NCBI GenBank assembly: GCA_026706225.1
Contig: JAPOZE010000332.1
Coordinates: forward strand, 1 to 13,827
DNA: 13,827 bases
From: Acidobacteriota bacterium
GTDB taxonomy: Bacteria > Acidobacteriota > Terriglobia > Versatilivoradales > Versatilivoraceae
Direction of reading: 5' to 3'
Shown here one piece after another: positions 6,929 through 13,827 of the stretch. The translations under genes were made by a program, and so were the position numbers. Every line of letters begins with the position of its first letter. The stretch's first letter is position 1. Under the pieces are notes generated by a model that was not told where the DNA came from, did not search any database, and saw only the letters and a list, made by a program, of their open reading frames with translations.

Positions 6929-7921
6929 TCAATCGCCCGGAGGGGGGGCGGACTCAATCACCAGGGTCCTGGAAATACGGTCGTGCCAGGTCAGTCGCTC
7001 CGCATCGAAACAGGCCCAGAGGAAGCCCAGTCCAAAGCAACCCGCGGAGATGCAGTAACCGAAGATTCGCAAGCCCACATCCCGGAAAGAGGGTAGTTCG
7101 CCGTCAAAGCGCATGACCGCCAGTCCCATGGTGTCCATCCCCGGTGTCCGGGCGCTGAGAACGGTGAAGAGAAAAAAGTAGGAGAGCCCAATAGAGAGGA
7201 ACACCAGTCCGAGCCCCAAGCCGGCGGAAAGGGAGAGCACCTTGAAATCCGTAAAGGCGATGACCACCAGGCTGAAGATCAACCAACAGCCGACAACCAT
7301 GAGAGTATCGAGAATCCCGGCGCCGAAACGATCCCTTACGGTCGCCGACCGCAACTCCTGGTGAATGGAATCCCCGAGCAAGTCATCCCGGGAATTGCTT
7401 TCGCCGAATGGAAGGGGCGATTGGTTGAGTTTGATTTCAATCCGTTGGATATTGTCGGAGAAGAGGGTCCCCTGGCTTGTGGGAACCGTGGCGGCGCCGG
7501 ATTGGAGGGGTGCCGCGACCCGTGTGGACTCGACATCTTCCCGGACGCCGGGGTGGGGGTCGACGAAGGGTTCCGCTTCCGGCCGAGCAGGCTCGGTGGG
7601 CGCAGACTCCTGATGTTCGGGGGCCTGCTCGATCAGGCTGGAAGGAGGGGCCTCCGTCCTGACCAGGTCCCGATCCAGGAAGTCCCTCACCACGGTTTCC
7701 AAGGGTTGCTGCTTCGGGTCCGGGACGGCGACTTGATCAGCCCGGGGCTGCCGGGGATCCTCCGCCGTTGGAGAAATGCCGGGAGAGGAAATCGGTTGGT
7801 CCTCCGCAGCCGGGTTCGGCTCCGGGATGGGTTCTGCGGAGGAGACGGGCAGGGGGTGTTTGCATCCCATGCAGATCTCGGCGTTCGATGGGTTATGGAG
7901 GCCGCAGGAAGGACAAATCAT
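6929..7921 (-). CDS. RDD-family membrane protein with N-terminal zinc ribbon
   Basis: A 330-residue protein in three parts. Residues 3-20 form a four-cysteine zinc ribbon (C3-x2-C6 and C17-x2-C20, beginning MICPSCG). Residues 21 to about 190 are rich in Pro, Glu and Ala and probably disordered. Residues 195-325 are an RDD domain: the TVRDRFGAGILD opening with conserved Arg and Asp, three hydrophobic segments (about 203-223, 229-255, 284-304), a TPGMDTMGLAVMRFDG loop, and a closing LTWHDRISRT. RDD proteins are inner-membrane proteins of uncertain function, some linked to ion transport. The zinc ribbon and linker would be cytoplasmic. It is divergent from lptD across a 225-bp gap and 170 bp from the next gene. 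No strong ribosome site is seen. Function unknown. Confidence 0.85.
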   Translation of the reverse strand: MICPSCGLHNPSNAEICMGCKHPLPVSSAEPIPEPNPAAEDQPISSPGISPTAEDPRQPRADQVAVPDPKQQPLETVVRDFLDRDLVRTEAPPSSLIEQAPEHQESAPTEPARPEAEPFVDPHPGVREDVESTRVAAPLQSGAATVPTSQGTLFSDNIQRIEIKLNQSPLPFGESNSRDDLLGDSIHQELRSATVRDRFGAGILDTLMVVGCWLIFSLVVIAFTDFKVLSLSAGLGLGLVFLSIGLSYFFLFTVLSARTPGMDTMGLAVMRFDGELPSFRDVGLRIFGYCISAGCFGLGFLWACFDAERLTWHDRISRTLVIESAPPPGD

Positions 7922-8146
7922 GGAAATCGATCAGCCGGTGGAGGTTGTGAAGTCCAAAAGACGGCGTCCCGGTCTGAGTGAGTTGCGCAGATGTTAACAG
8001 AAGGTGCCGGCGATATTCCAGTGTTGCGGGGAGCCCTCTGAGCAGGTTCGCATTGTGCTAAGCTGTCCTTAAGGCCGCGCTCCATAACGGATGCGATATT
8101 TCGTGCCGGTGCGGGGCCTCCCAAGCCGCTTCCAGTTGGATTTCCA

Positions 8147-10483
8147 GTGCGTTGCTTCAATCCGATTCGCTCAAGAACGAACACGATCTTCGGCTGTTTC
8201 GGGATTCGGGCCAATCCCGTCCGGATGGGGATACTGGCCGGGACCCTGGCTCTGCTTTCGGCTTTGCCGGGGTCCAGCCAATCCGGGGGACAGCAGCCCG
8301 AGTCGGAGCTGCCGGCATCTTCGGCTGCAACCGACCCCCTTGCCATCCGGCTCGGTGAAGAAGCTGTCACCGTCCGGGCCGAACGACAATCCCGAACGGG
8401 GAAACACGACTATCTCGCCCAGGGTAACGTAGAGGTCAGTTACCGGGATCTGCTTCTGAAAGCCGACCGGATTTGCGGCAACGACAGGACCGGAGACATT
8501 GAAGGCGAAGGAAACGTTTACTTCGAACAGGGGCTCACCCGCCTTCAAGCCTCTCGTTTCAAGTTCAACTTCGACAGCCAGACGGGGACCTTTTACGACG
8601 TCAGGGGCAGGACCGACATCGAGTTGCGGGGTCGGTCCGAAACCGGTTTTCTTTTCCAGGCCAAAGAGGTCCGGAAGGTCGGGACGGACGAGTATCGTAT
8701 CGTGGATGGAACGGTCACGGCCTGCGAGGATCCGGTTCCCAAGTGGAGCTTCTCGGCCAAGAGCGCGGATTTCAAGGGTGAGGAGCCGGTAAACCTGCGG
8801 CATGCGGTCTTCAGAATCAAGAAACTCCCTCTCTTCTACAGCCCGTTTCTCAGGGCTCCCACCAGCGAAAGGCAGCGAAAGACGGGATTTCTCTTGCCCT
8901 CCACGGGCAATTCCTCAAGCCGCGGGCGCTCCGTCAGCGGAGCCTTTTTTTTGACCTTGGGGCGTAGCGCCAATCTGTTGACACGAGCGGATTATTACTC
9001 CAAGCGCGGACCCGCCGGTGGCATGGACTTCAAAGCCAGGCCCAACCAGCACAGTTCCATTTCCGCCGTGGGCTACCTTGCCCGGGACCGGAAGGGCTTC
9101 GGCGGCCAAAGCGCGCAGGTCAGGGCGGAAACCCGTTGGGACAACGGATTCAGGGCGGTGGCCGACGTGGACGTGGTCAGCTCCCAGGAATTTCGACAGG
9201 TTTATGGACGCACTTTCAACACCATCTCCAGACCCGACGAGGTGTCCTCGGCCTTTCTGACCCGAAACTTTTCCGGCGACAGCCTGAACGTCTTTGGGGA
9301 ACGCCGCTCGACCATTTTTTCCAGGGAAAGAGCGGTCACCAGCCGAACGTTTCCGAGTTTCAATTTAAACGGCCGCAGGCGCAGGATAGAGGACTGGCCG
9401 ATCTACTTTTCCTATGACGCGTCGGTGGAAGGCATGGGCCGCACCGACGCCCGTCTATCGACGCCGAGCGTGGTCCAGCGCTTCGATTTCCACCCCAGGC
9501 TCTCCATCCCCATCATCAGGTGGAGTGGAATCAGCCTGACCCCCAGCATCGGCTGGCGGGAGACCTTTTATTCCAACCGGTTGGATTCCCAAAGTCCCAC
9601 CGGAGTCGGACCCGGCAACCTGAGCCGCTCGGCCTTCGACCTGCAACTGGATTGGAGAGGTCCGGGATTGCAGAGGATCTTTCAGGTGGGCCGGCATCGC
9701 CTGAAGCATCTCATCGAACCGTCGATCACCTACCGCTACATCTCCGGGATCGACGAATTCAGGGATACCATACTCTTTGATGAGAAGGACATCTTCAGCA
9801 ACTCCAACGAAGTCGAGTATGTCGTCAGCAATCGCTTCTTTGCTCGCCGCCCGACCTCTGACGGAGGCTCGACAACCGGCGAGGTTCTCTCCTTGAGCAT
9901 CGGGCAGAAGGTTTTCTTCGATCCCACCTTTGGGGGCGCCTTGATACCCGGACGACGAAACGTGCTGTTTCCTGCCAACACATTGTCGGGTTTTGCATAC
10001 CTGGACGGAACCAGAAAGGTGTCTCCCGTTGTCTCCCGCCTGCGATTTACCCCTGCCGAGCGCTACACGGTTGACTTCAGGACCGACTACGATCCGGAAG
10101 TACGACGCCTGAGAGCCGGCAGCGTCGCCGGCAGAGTCAACCTCTCCCAGTATTTCCTTGGGCTGACCTACTACAATACCCGCAACTTGCCTCCCAACCA
10201 GTTTCCTTCCAACCAGATCCGCGCCAGGCTGGGCCGATCCTCTCCTCAAGGGATCAGCGCGGCCCTGAGCTTTGTCCATAATTTCACCACCCGGCGCAGG
10301 CAGTACACGGCAGGACAGTTGGCCTACAATTGGGATTGCTGCGGCGTGGCCGTTCATCTTCGCCATGTCGGCCTCAGGCAATTCAACCCTCGACTGGATA
10401 ACGAGTCCCAAGTACGGTTCAGCTTCTTTCTCAAGAATATCGGTTCCTTTGGAACTCTGAGACGACGAGAGCAACTTTTCTAA
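8147..10483 (+). CDS. lptD: LPS-assembly outer-membrane protein LptD
   Basis: A 778-residue outer-membrane beta-barrel that, with LptE, inserts lipopolysaccharide into the outer leaflet. A hydrophobic signal segment (about 27-46, GILAGTLALLSALPGSSQS) precedes an OstA/LptA-like jellyroll domain (about 58-165, with YLAQGNVEVSYRDLLLKADR and EGEGNVYFEQG). Then come the GTVTACEDPVPKWSFSAK segment and the LptD barrel, with PLFYSPFLRAPTSERQRKTGFLLP and many alternating strands to the end. C193 and the pair C731-C732 in YNWDCCGVAV sit where the conserved LptD disulfide cysteines are expected. The start is uncertain: GTG at 8147 leaves a positively charged stretch before the signal helix, while ATG at 8225 would leave none; neither has a clear ribosome site. 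No lptE-like neighbour lies in the window. Confidence 0.92.
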   Translation: MRCFNPIRSRTNTIFGCFGIRANPVRMGILAGTLALLSALPGSSQSGGQQPESELPASSAATDPLAIRLGEEAVTVRAERQSRTGKHDYLAQGNVEVSYRDLLLKADRICGNDRTGDIEGEGNVYFEQGLTRLQASRFKFNFDSQTGTFYDVRGRTDIELRGRSETGFLFQAKEVRKVGTDEYRIVDGTVTACEDPVPKWSFSAKSADFKGEEPVNLRHAVFRIKKLPLFYSPFLRAPTSERQRKTGFLLPSTGNSSSRGRSVSGAFFLTLGRSANLLTRADYYSKRGPAGGMDFKARPNQHSSISAVGYLARDRKGFGGQSAQVRAETRWDNGFRAVADVDVVSSQEFRQVYGRTFNTISRPDEVSSAFLTRNFSGDSLNVFGERRSTIFSRERAVTSRTFPSFNLNGRRRRIEDWPIYFSYDASVEGMGRTDARLSTPSVVQRFDFHPRLSIPIIRWSGISLTPSIGWRETFYSNRLDSQSPTGVGPGNLSRSAFDLQLDWRGPGLQRIFQVGRHRLKHLIEPSITYRYISGIDEFRDTILFDEKDIFSNSNEVEYVVSNRFFARRPTSDGGSTTGEVLSLSIGQKVFFDPTFGGALIPGRRNVLFPANTLSGFAYLDGTRKVSPVVSRLRFTPAERYTVDFRTDYDPEVRRLRAGSVAGRVNLSQYFLGLTYYNTRNLPPNQFPSNQIRARLGRSSPQGISAALSFVHNFTTRRRQYTAGQLAYNWDCCGVAVHLRHVGLRQFNPRLDNESQVRFSFFLKNIGSFGTLRRREQLF

Positions 10484-10600
10484 AATAAGTTCCCCAAATA
10501 AACAAAAGGAATTCAATATAGATTCCAGTTCCGGATTTTCTGGGATATATTCGAGATCATCAAGTAGTCCTGGGTGGATTCACTGAGTATATGTGCTAGT

Positions 10601-10628
10601 TGTCGATGTTTGTAGAAACCAATCGACA
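10601..10628 (+). promoter_or_regulatory. Hairpin in the ilvB leader
   Basis: TGTCGAT (10601-10607) and ATCGACA (10622-10628) pair perfectly. Inside them GTTT pairs with AAAC around a GTAG loop, leaving a two-base bulge (CA), for an 11-bp stem in all. It lies in the AT-richer 243-bp region between lptD and ilvB, just before the short upstream ORF. No U-run follows, so it is not a typical terminator. It may be a leader RNA structure or a protein-binding site. I could not call a promoter in 10484-10667 with confidence. Confidence 0.45.
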
Positions 10629-10655
10629 CATTGAGAGGTCATTATTGGCTAGTCC

Positions 10656-10730
10656 TTGAAAACTACGATGACTGTGACTATGATTATGGAGAACATGACG
10701 GTATATTCAGGAGTCGATCGCAGAAAATGA
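10656..10730 (+). CDS. Possible ilvB leader peptide / upstream ORF overlapping the ilvB start
   Basis: A 24-codon frame from TTG at 10656 (or 20 codons from ATG at 10668) is rich in Met and Thr ([12 protein letters not shown]) and contains three Val and one Ile. Its TGA (10728-10730) overlaps the ilvB ATG as ATGA, the classic arrangement for translational coupling. The ilvB Shine-Dalgarno AGGAG (10709-10713) lies inside it, so ribosomes on the uORF would pass over that site. Weak points: there is no good ribosome site for the uORF itself, and the run of Val/Leu/Ile codons seen in enteric ilv leaders is absent. It may be a chance ORF in a low-complexity tract. Confidence 0.3.
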   Translation: MKTTMTVTMIMENMTVYSGVDRRK

Positions 10731-12451
10731 ACCAGGAAACGATAGATGGAGCCCAAGCCTTGGTCAGAGGCCTGGAAAACGAAGGAGTGGAGTACATCTG
10801 GGGTTTGTCCGGAGGAGCGGCGATCCCGATTTTCGATGCTCTGATCACCACCAGAACCAAGATCAAGCTGATTCTGGTCAGGCACGAACAAGGCGCTTCC
10901 CACATGGCGGACGGTTACGCTCGAGCCACGGGCAGGCCCGGCGTTGTGCTGGTCACCAGCGGTCCAGGGGCCACCAACACGGTCACCGGCATTATGACTG
11001 CCCAGATGGATTCCATCCCCATGGTGGTTGTGACGGGCCAGACCGTGACTCCCATGCTGGGGAAGGACGCCTTCCAGGAAGCGGACGTCTTCGGCTTGAC
11101 CATGCCGATCGTCAAGCACAGCTACCTGGTCAAGAACCCCAACGACATTCCCAGAATCGTGAGGGAGGCTTTCCACATTGCTCGTACCGGACGTCCCGGG
11201 CCGGTGCTGATCGACGTCCCCAAGGACGTGAGCCAGAATCCCTTTTCGGGAGATCTTCATGCCGAAATGGATTTGCCGGGATATCGGGTGGGAAGCAGTC
11301 CGGACCACAGCCAGATTCTGGAGATCGCCGGAGCCCTCAGCCGTGCACGGAAGCCGGTCTTGCTGGTGGGTCACGGGGCTCTGGTTGCCAATGCCTCCAA
11401 CGCGGTCAGGAGGCTGGCGGAAACATTGCGTGCTCCGGTGACCACGACACTCCTGGGGAAAGGAGCCTTTCCGGAATCGCATCCTCTCTCTCTCGGCATG
11501 CTGGGGATGCACGGGACGGCTTATGCCAACAAGGCCATGGTGGAATGCGACCTGGTCATGTCGATCGGCTCCCGCTACGACGACCGCATCGTCGGCCAGC
11601 CACATCGATTCTGCAAGGATGCCGTGCGCATCCACATCGACATCGACGAGGCCGAAATCGGCAAGATGATTCAATGCCAGCACTGGTGCGTTGGAGATGC
11701 GCGGGAGATCGTCGAGGACCTGGTCCGGCACGTCGCACCCTTGAACACCTCCGATTGGTTGAAGCACCTGGAGGGATACAAGAAACGGTACCCCCTCAAG
11801 TACAGGAGGCGCGGCGGCCTGAAAATGCAGCACGTTCTGGATGAGTTGTACAAGCTGACCGGCGGAGAGGCGATCGTCTCCACCGATGTCGGGCAGCACC
11901 AGATGTGGGCGGCCCAGTTCTACAAGACGGACTACCCGTCGAACTGGCTCAGTTCGGGTGGCGCGGGCACCATGGGGTACGGGTTTCCCGCCGCCATCGG
12001 CGCCCAGTTCGGCCGTCCCAAGGACTTGGTGGTGGCGGTGGTGGGGGACGGTGGATTTCAAATGACCATGAGCGAGCTGTCGACCGCCTGTGTTCACCGG
12101 CTCCCCATCAAGGTCATCGTTCTCAACAACCACTACCTGGGCATGGTCCGCCAGTGGCAGGAGCTGTTCTACGGAGAACGCGAGAGCGGCGTGGACCTGG
12201 AGGGCAACCCGGACTTCGCCAAGCTGGCGGGGGCCTATCCGGGAGCAAAAGGGTTCACCCTGAAGCGGCCGGCCGATGTCAGAAAGATCCTCCAGCGGGC
12301 GCTCGACTACGATCAGGGCCCGGCAGTGGTGAACGCGGAGTGCGAGAAGACCGACAACGTCTATCCCATGATTCCCGCGGGCAGGGCGCTTGAAGACATG
12401 CTGATCGAAAAGCCCAAGAGAAGACTGGAGAAGCCCACCGGATCTACCTGA
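10727..12451 (+). CDS. ilvB: Acetolactate synthase large (catalytic) subunit
   Basis: A 574-residue thiamine-diphosphate enzyme that joins two pyruvates, or pyruvate and 2-oxobutyrate, in the first shared step of valine, leucine and isoleucine synthesis. The catalytic glutamate is E54 in [19 protein letters not shown]. The ThDP/Mg motif runs from GDGGFQM (440-446) to VLNN (465-468). [13 protein letters not shown] is the pattern of FAD-containing anabolic enzymes rather than the catabolic type. The usual GxPGGA near the N-terminus reads GLSGGA here (26-31). I chose ATG at 10727 because homologous sequence begins there and AGGAG lies 13 bases upstream. The frame stays open back to a TTG at 10631, but that extension is Asp/Tyr-rich low-complexity sequence. 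ilvN follows 75 bp downstream, which confirms the assignment. Confidence 0.96.
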   Translation: MNQETIDGAQALVRGLENEGVEYIWGLSGGAAIPIFDALITTRTKIKLILVRHEQGASHMADGYARATGRPGVVLVTSGPGATNTVTGIMTAQMDSIPMVVVTGQTVTPMLGKDAFQEADVFGLTMPIVKHSYLVKNPNDIPRIVREAFHIARTGRPGPVLIDVPKDVSQNPFSGDLHAEMDLPGYRVGSSPDHSQILEIAGALSRARKPVLLVGHGALVANASNAVRRLAETLRAPVTTTLLGKGAFPESHPLSLGMLGMHGTAYANKAMVECDLVMSIGSRYDDRIVGQPHRFCKDAVRIHIDIDEAEIGKMIQCQHWCVGDAREIVEDLVRHVAPLNTSDWLKHLEGYKKRYPLKYRRRGGLKMQHVLDELYKLTGGEAIVSTDVGQHQMWAAQFYKTDYPSNWLSSGGAGTMGYGFPAAIGAQFGRPKDLVVAVVGDGGFQMTMSELSTACVHRLPIKVIVLNNHYLGMVRQWQELFYGERESGVDLEGNPDFAKLAGAYPGAKGFTLKRPADVRKILQRALDYDQGPAVVNAECEKTDNVYPMIPAGRALEDMLIEKPKRRLEKPTGST

Positions 12452-12526
12452 GCCCGCACCCGCGGCAATGCCGGCCCGGTTGAGCGGTCCGGCAGAGTGT
12501 CGGGCGGTTCCCTTGAGAGAAGCCCA

Positions 12527-13033
12527 ATGGAAAGCTTATTGAGTCGTGACACCCATACCTTGAGCGTCTACGTTTCCAACAAACCGGGCGTGCTGGCCAG
12601 GATCGCCCAGGTGTTTGCCCGGCGCGGCTACAACATCGATTCACTGGTGGTCTCTTCTTCGGTCGATGGCGAATTTTCCAGGATGACCATCACCGCCAAG
12701 GGCAACCCGGGAGGATTGGAACAAATCATCAAGCAGGTCAACAAGTTGATCGACGTGTTGCACTGCGTGGACCATACCGGCGAAAGCGCCGTTGTGCAGG
12801 AGCTGGCCCTGATCAAGGTCGCCGCCGGGCCGGAAGATCGAAGCGAGGCCCTTCAGGTGGCGGAACACTTCAAGTGCAAGACGGTCGATCTCACCGAATC
12901 CTCGATGATCCTGATGGCAACCGGCGGCACCGACAAGATCGACGCTCTGGTGCGCATGGTTCACAAGTACAACATCATCGAGTTGGTAAGGACAGGCCAG
13001 GTCGTCATGGCCAGAGGCAACCAGGTGACCTGA
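12527..13033 (+). CDS. ilvN: Acetolactate synthase small (regulatory) subunit
   Basis: A 168-residue regulatory partner of IlvB that activates the catalytic subunit and normally confers feedback inhibition by valine. The N-terminal ACT domain is clear: HTLSVYVSNKPGVLARIAQV, then RRGYNIDSLVVSSS (about 10-46). The C-terminal half (about 80-168) contains ALIKVAAGPEDRSEAL, the TESSMILMATGG segment and IIELVRTGQVVMARG, typical of IlvN/IlvH. The ATG at 12527 has GAGAGA (12515-12520) a few bases upstream; a GTG at 12497 in the same frame is less likely. The length matches the long form (also called IlvH). It is 75 bp after ilvB and surely in the same operon; the palindromic repeat begins 12 bp after its stop. 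Confidence 0.95.
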   Translation: MESLLSRDTHTLSVYVSNKPGVLARIAQVFARRGYNIDSLVVSSSVDGEFSRMTITAKGNPGGLEQIIKQVNKLIDVLHCVDHTGESAVVQELALIKVAAGPEDRSEALQVAEHFKCKTVDLTESSMILMATGGTDKIDALVRMVHKYNIIELVRTGQVVMARGNQVT

Positions 13034-13044
13034 AGGCATTCGAA

Positions 13045-13176
13045 AGTGGATAGTGGTCAGTGGATAGTTATTGGATCGACACGTTCAGCAACAGAAACAA
13101 ACCTGTTTCACTCTCGTAAGATCCGCCCGCCAGGGCGGGGACACGGCTAACCACTAGCCACTGACCACTAGCCACT
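13045..13176 (-). repeat. Palindromic AGTGG-heptamer element, copy 2 (between ilvN and lexA)
   Basis: The arms 13045-13068 and 13153-13176 are inverted repeats matching at 22 of 24 positions, each a run of AGTGGNY heptamers, with an 84-base interior. The interior carries the same core as the copy at 5730-5868, here on the minus strand, including CCGCCCGCCAGGGCGG (13123-13138), a 6-bp stem with a GCCA loop. As RNA the long arms would fold strongly and could end or protect the ilvBN transcript. The right arm ends three bases before the lexA -35 hexamer. No coding gene is supported. Confidence 0.88.
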
Positions 13177-13179
13177 GAT

Positions 13180-13208
13180 TTGATCTTCGCTTTTGATTCG
13201 CTTACAAT
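13180..13208 (+). promoter_or_regulatory. Sigma-70-type promoter of lexA
   Basis: TTGATC (13180-13185) and TACAAT (13203-13208) are separated by exactly 17 bp and match the -35 and -10 consensus at 4 and 5 of 6 positions. The start of transcription would fall near 13215, about 27 bases before the lexA ATG. Confidence 0.65.
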
Positions 13209-13209
13209 G

Positions 13210-13221
13210 GAATCCGAGTTC
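13210..13221 (+). promoter_or_regulatory. Candidate LexA operator
   Basis: GAAT-CCGA-GTTC differs at one base from the palindrome GAAC-N4-GTTC, the LexA (Cheo) box known from Gram-positive bacteria and several other phyla. It begins one base after the lexA -10 hexamer and covers the expected transcription start, the right place for autorepression. Whether this lineage uses that box is unknown. Confidence 0.45.
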
Positions 13222-13241
13222 GATGCGGTCCGGGGGATTGA

Positions 13242-13827
13242 ATGGCATTGACCAAGCGTCAATATCGGGTGCTGGCTTTTCTGGATTCCTTTGTCCGCAG
13301 AAACGGCTATTGCCCCAGCTACGACGAAGTGAGGAAAGCACTGGGTCTCGCATCGCTGGCGACGGTGCACAAGCACATGAATACGCTGCAGCGAAAGGGC
13401 TATATTCGGCGGGACCCCAATCGAAGCCGTTCGATAGAAGTCATCGACCGGGGTCCCATGATCGAAGCGGACGCACTAAACGCGAAAGGCGAGGACGATC
13501 CTGGAGCAATGGTCAGAAGCGAGTCGCTGCCCCTGTTGGGTCGAATCGCCGCCGGTCGGCCGGTTGAGGCCTTTGCCAACCAGGAGGCCCTTTCTTTGCA
13601 GGAGTTCGTGGGCAACAAGAATGTCTACGTCCTGCAGGTCAAGGGAGACTCCATGATCGAGGACCACATCTGCGATGGGGACTTTGTGGTGGTGGAGAGC
13701 ACCAGCGGCGCCGGCAACGGGGATACGGTGGTTGCCTTGGTGCAGGGGAACGAAGCCACGCTGAAACGTTTCTACCGCGAGAGAGATGGCCGCCTTCGAC
13801 TGCAACCGGCCAATTCGTCCATGGCGC
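13242..13827 (+). CDS. lexA: LexA SOS repressor, 3'-truncated by window edge
   Basis: 195 residues are present; the frame is still open at the window end, and probably only the last 10-20 residues are missing. LexA represses DNA-damage genes and cleaves itself when RecA filaments form on damaged DNA. The N-terminal winged helix-turn-helix (3-67) reads LTKRQYRVLAFLDSFVRRNG ... LASLATVHKHMNTLQRKGYIRRDP. The cleavage site is A104-G105 in GRIAAGRPVEA. The catalytic dyad is S137 in KGDSMIEDHI and K175 in EATLKRFYRE, with IxDGDFVVVE and NGDTVVAL as usual. The ATG at 13242 has GGGGGA (13232-13237) just upstream. Transcription probably starts from the promoter at 13180-13208, with a possible operator at 13210-13221. 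All catalytic residues are present, so it should be functional. Confidence 0.95.
   Translation, partial: MALTKRQYRVLAFLDSFVRRNGYCPSYDEVRKALGLASLATVHKHMNTLQRKGYIRRDPNRSRSIEVIDRGPMIEADALNAKGEDDPGAMVRSESLPLLGRIAAGRPVEAFANQEALSLQEFVGNKNVYVLQVKGDSMIEDHICDGDFVVVESTSGAGNGDTVVALVQGNEATLKRFYRERDGRLRLQPANSSMA

Noticed and set aside
7922..8146. Promoters in the 225-bp gap between the divergent RDD gene and lptD
   Set aside because: TAAGCT near 8059 and a TTAACA reading leftward near 7994 resemble -10 boxes, but neither has a convincing -35 hexamer at proper spacing.
9455..10516. 353-codon open frame antisense to lptD
   Set aside because: Entirely opposite the LptD barrel, with no domain-like sequence and no independent ribosome site.
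10631..10726. Possible 32-residue N-terminal extension of IlvB from a TTG start
   Set aside because: The extension is low-complexity (Asp/Tyr-rich), unlike any acetolactate synthase, and a ribosome site precedes the ATG at 10727.
10649..12133. Long (494-codon) open frame antisense to ilvB
   Set aside because: It lies opposite a gene with clear acetolactate synthase motifs, and its translation shows no recognisable domain; GC-rich codon bias on the sense strand explains the opening.

Overview
The window comes from a Gram-negative, double-membraned bacterium with fairly GC-rich DNA. An LptD outer-membrane lipopolysaccharide transporter shows the outer membrane. The large secreted SBBP-repeat protein at the left edge, with its 'SELTLSNRGTQPATLEFTYTA' type C-terminal half, resembles proteins common in Acidobacteriota. 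That phylum is my best guess, from memory of the families and not from a search.

Layout. (1) 1-2738, plus strand: the 3' part of a secreted SBBP beta-propeller protein. (2) 2745-7921, minus strand: five genes reading leftward, in transcription order RDD-family membrane protein, nitrilase/NadE-type glutaminase, NadE synthetase, RsmI, and a class I/II aminotransferase. The last converges on the SBBP gene with only 6 bp between stop codons. (3) 7922-8146: divergent intergenic region. (4) 8147-10483, plus strand: lptD. (5) 10484-10726: an AT-richer leader with a hairpin and a short Met/Thr-rich upstream ORF whose stop codon overlaps the ilvB start. (6) 10727-13033: ilvB and ilvN, the two acetolactate synthase subunits. 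(7) 13034-13241: a palindromic repeat and the lexA promoter. (8) 13242 to the end: lexA, cut by the window edge.

Most of the genes are housekeeping: NAD synthesis, rRNA methylation, branched-chain amino acid synthesis, outer-membrane biogenesis and SOS control. The glutaminase and synthetase parts of glutamine-dependent NAD+ synthetase appear as two neighbouring genes.

The novel material lies between genes. Two copies of a 132-139 bp element sit at 5730-5868 and 13045-13176. Each has about 24-bp terminal inverted repeats built from AGTGGNY heptamers, around a conserved core. They lie immediately upstream of nadE and lexA, in the same orientation relative to the gene they precede. A different 65-bp element at 3952-4016 has 12-bp perfect inverted repeats and a 5-bp flanking direct repeat (TGGTT), the pattern left by MITE insertion. 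I see no transposase, CRISPR array, tRNA or rRNA. No intergenic stretch exceeds 300 bp.
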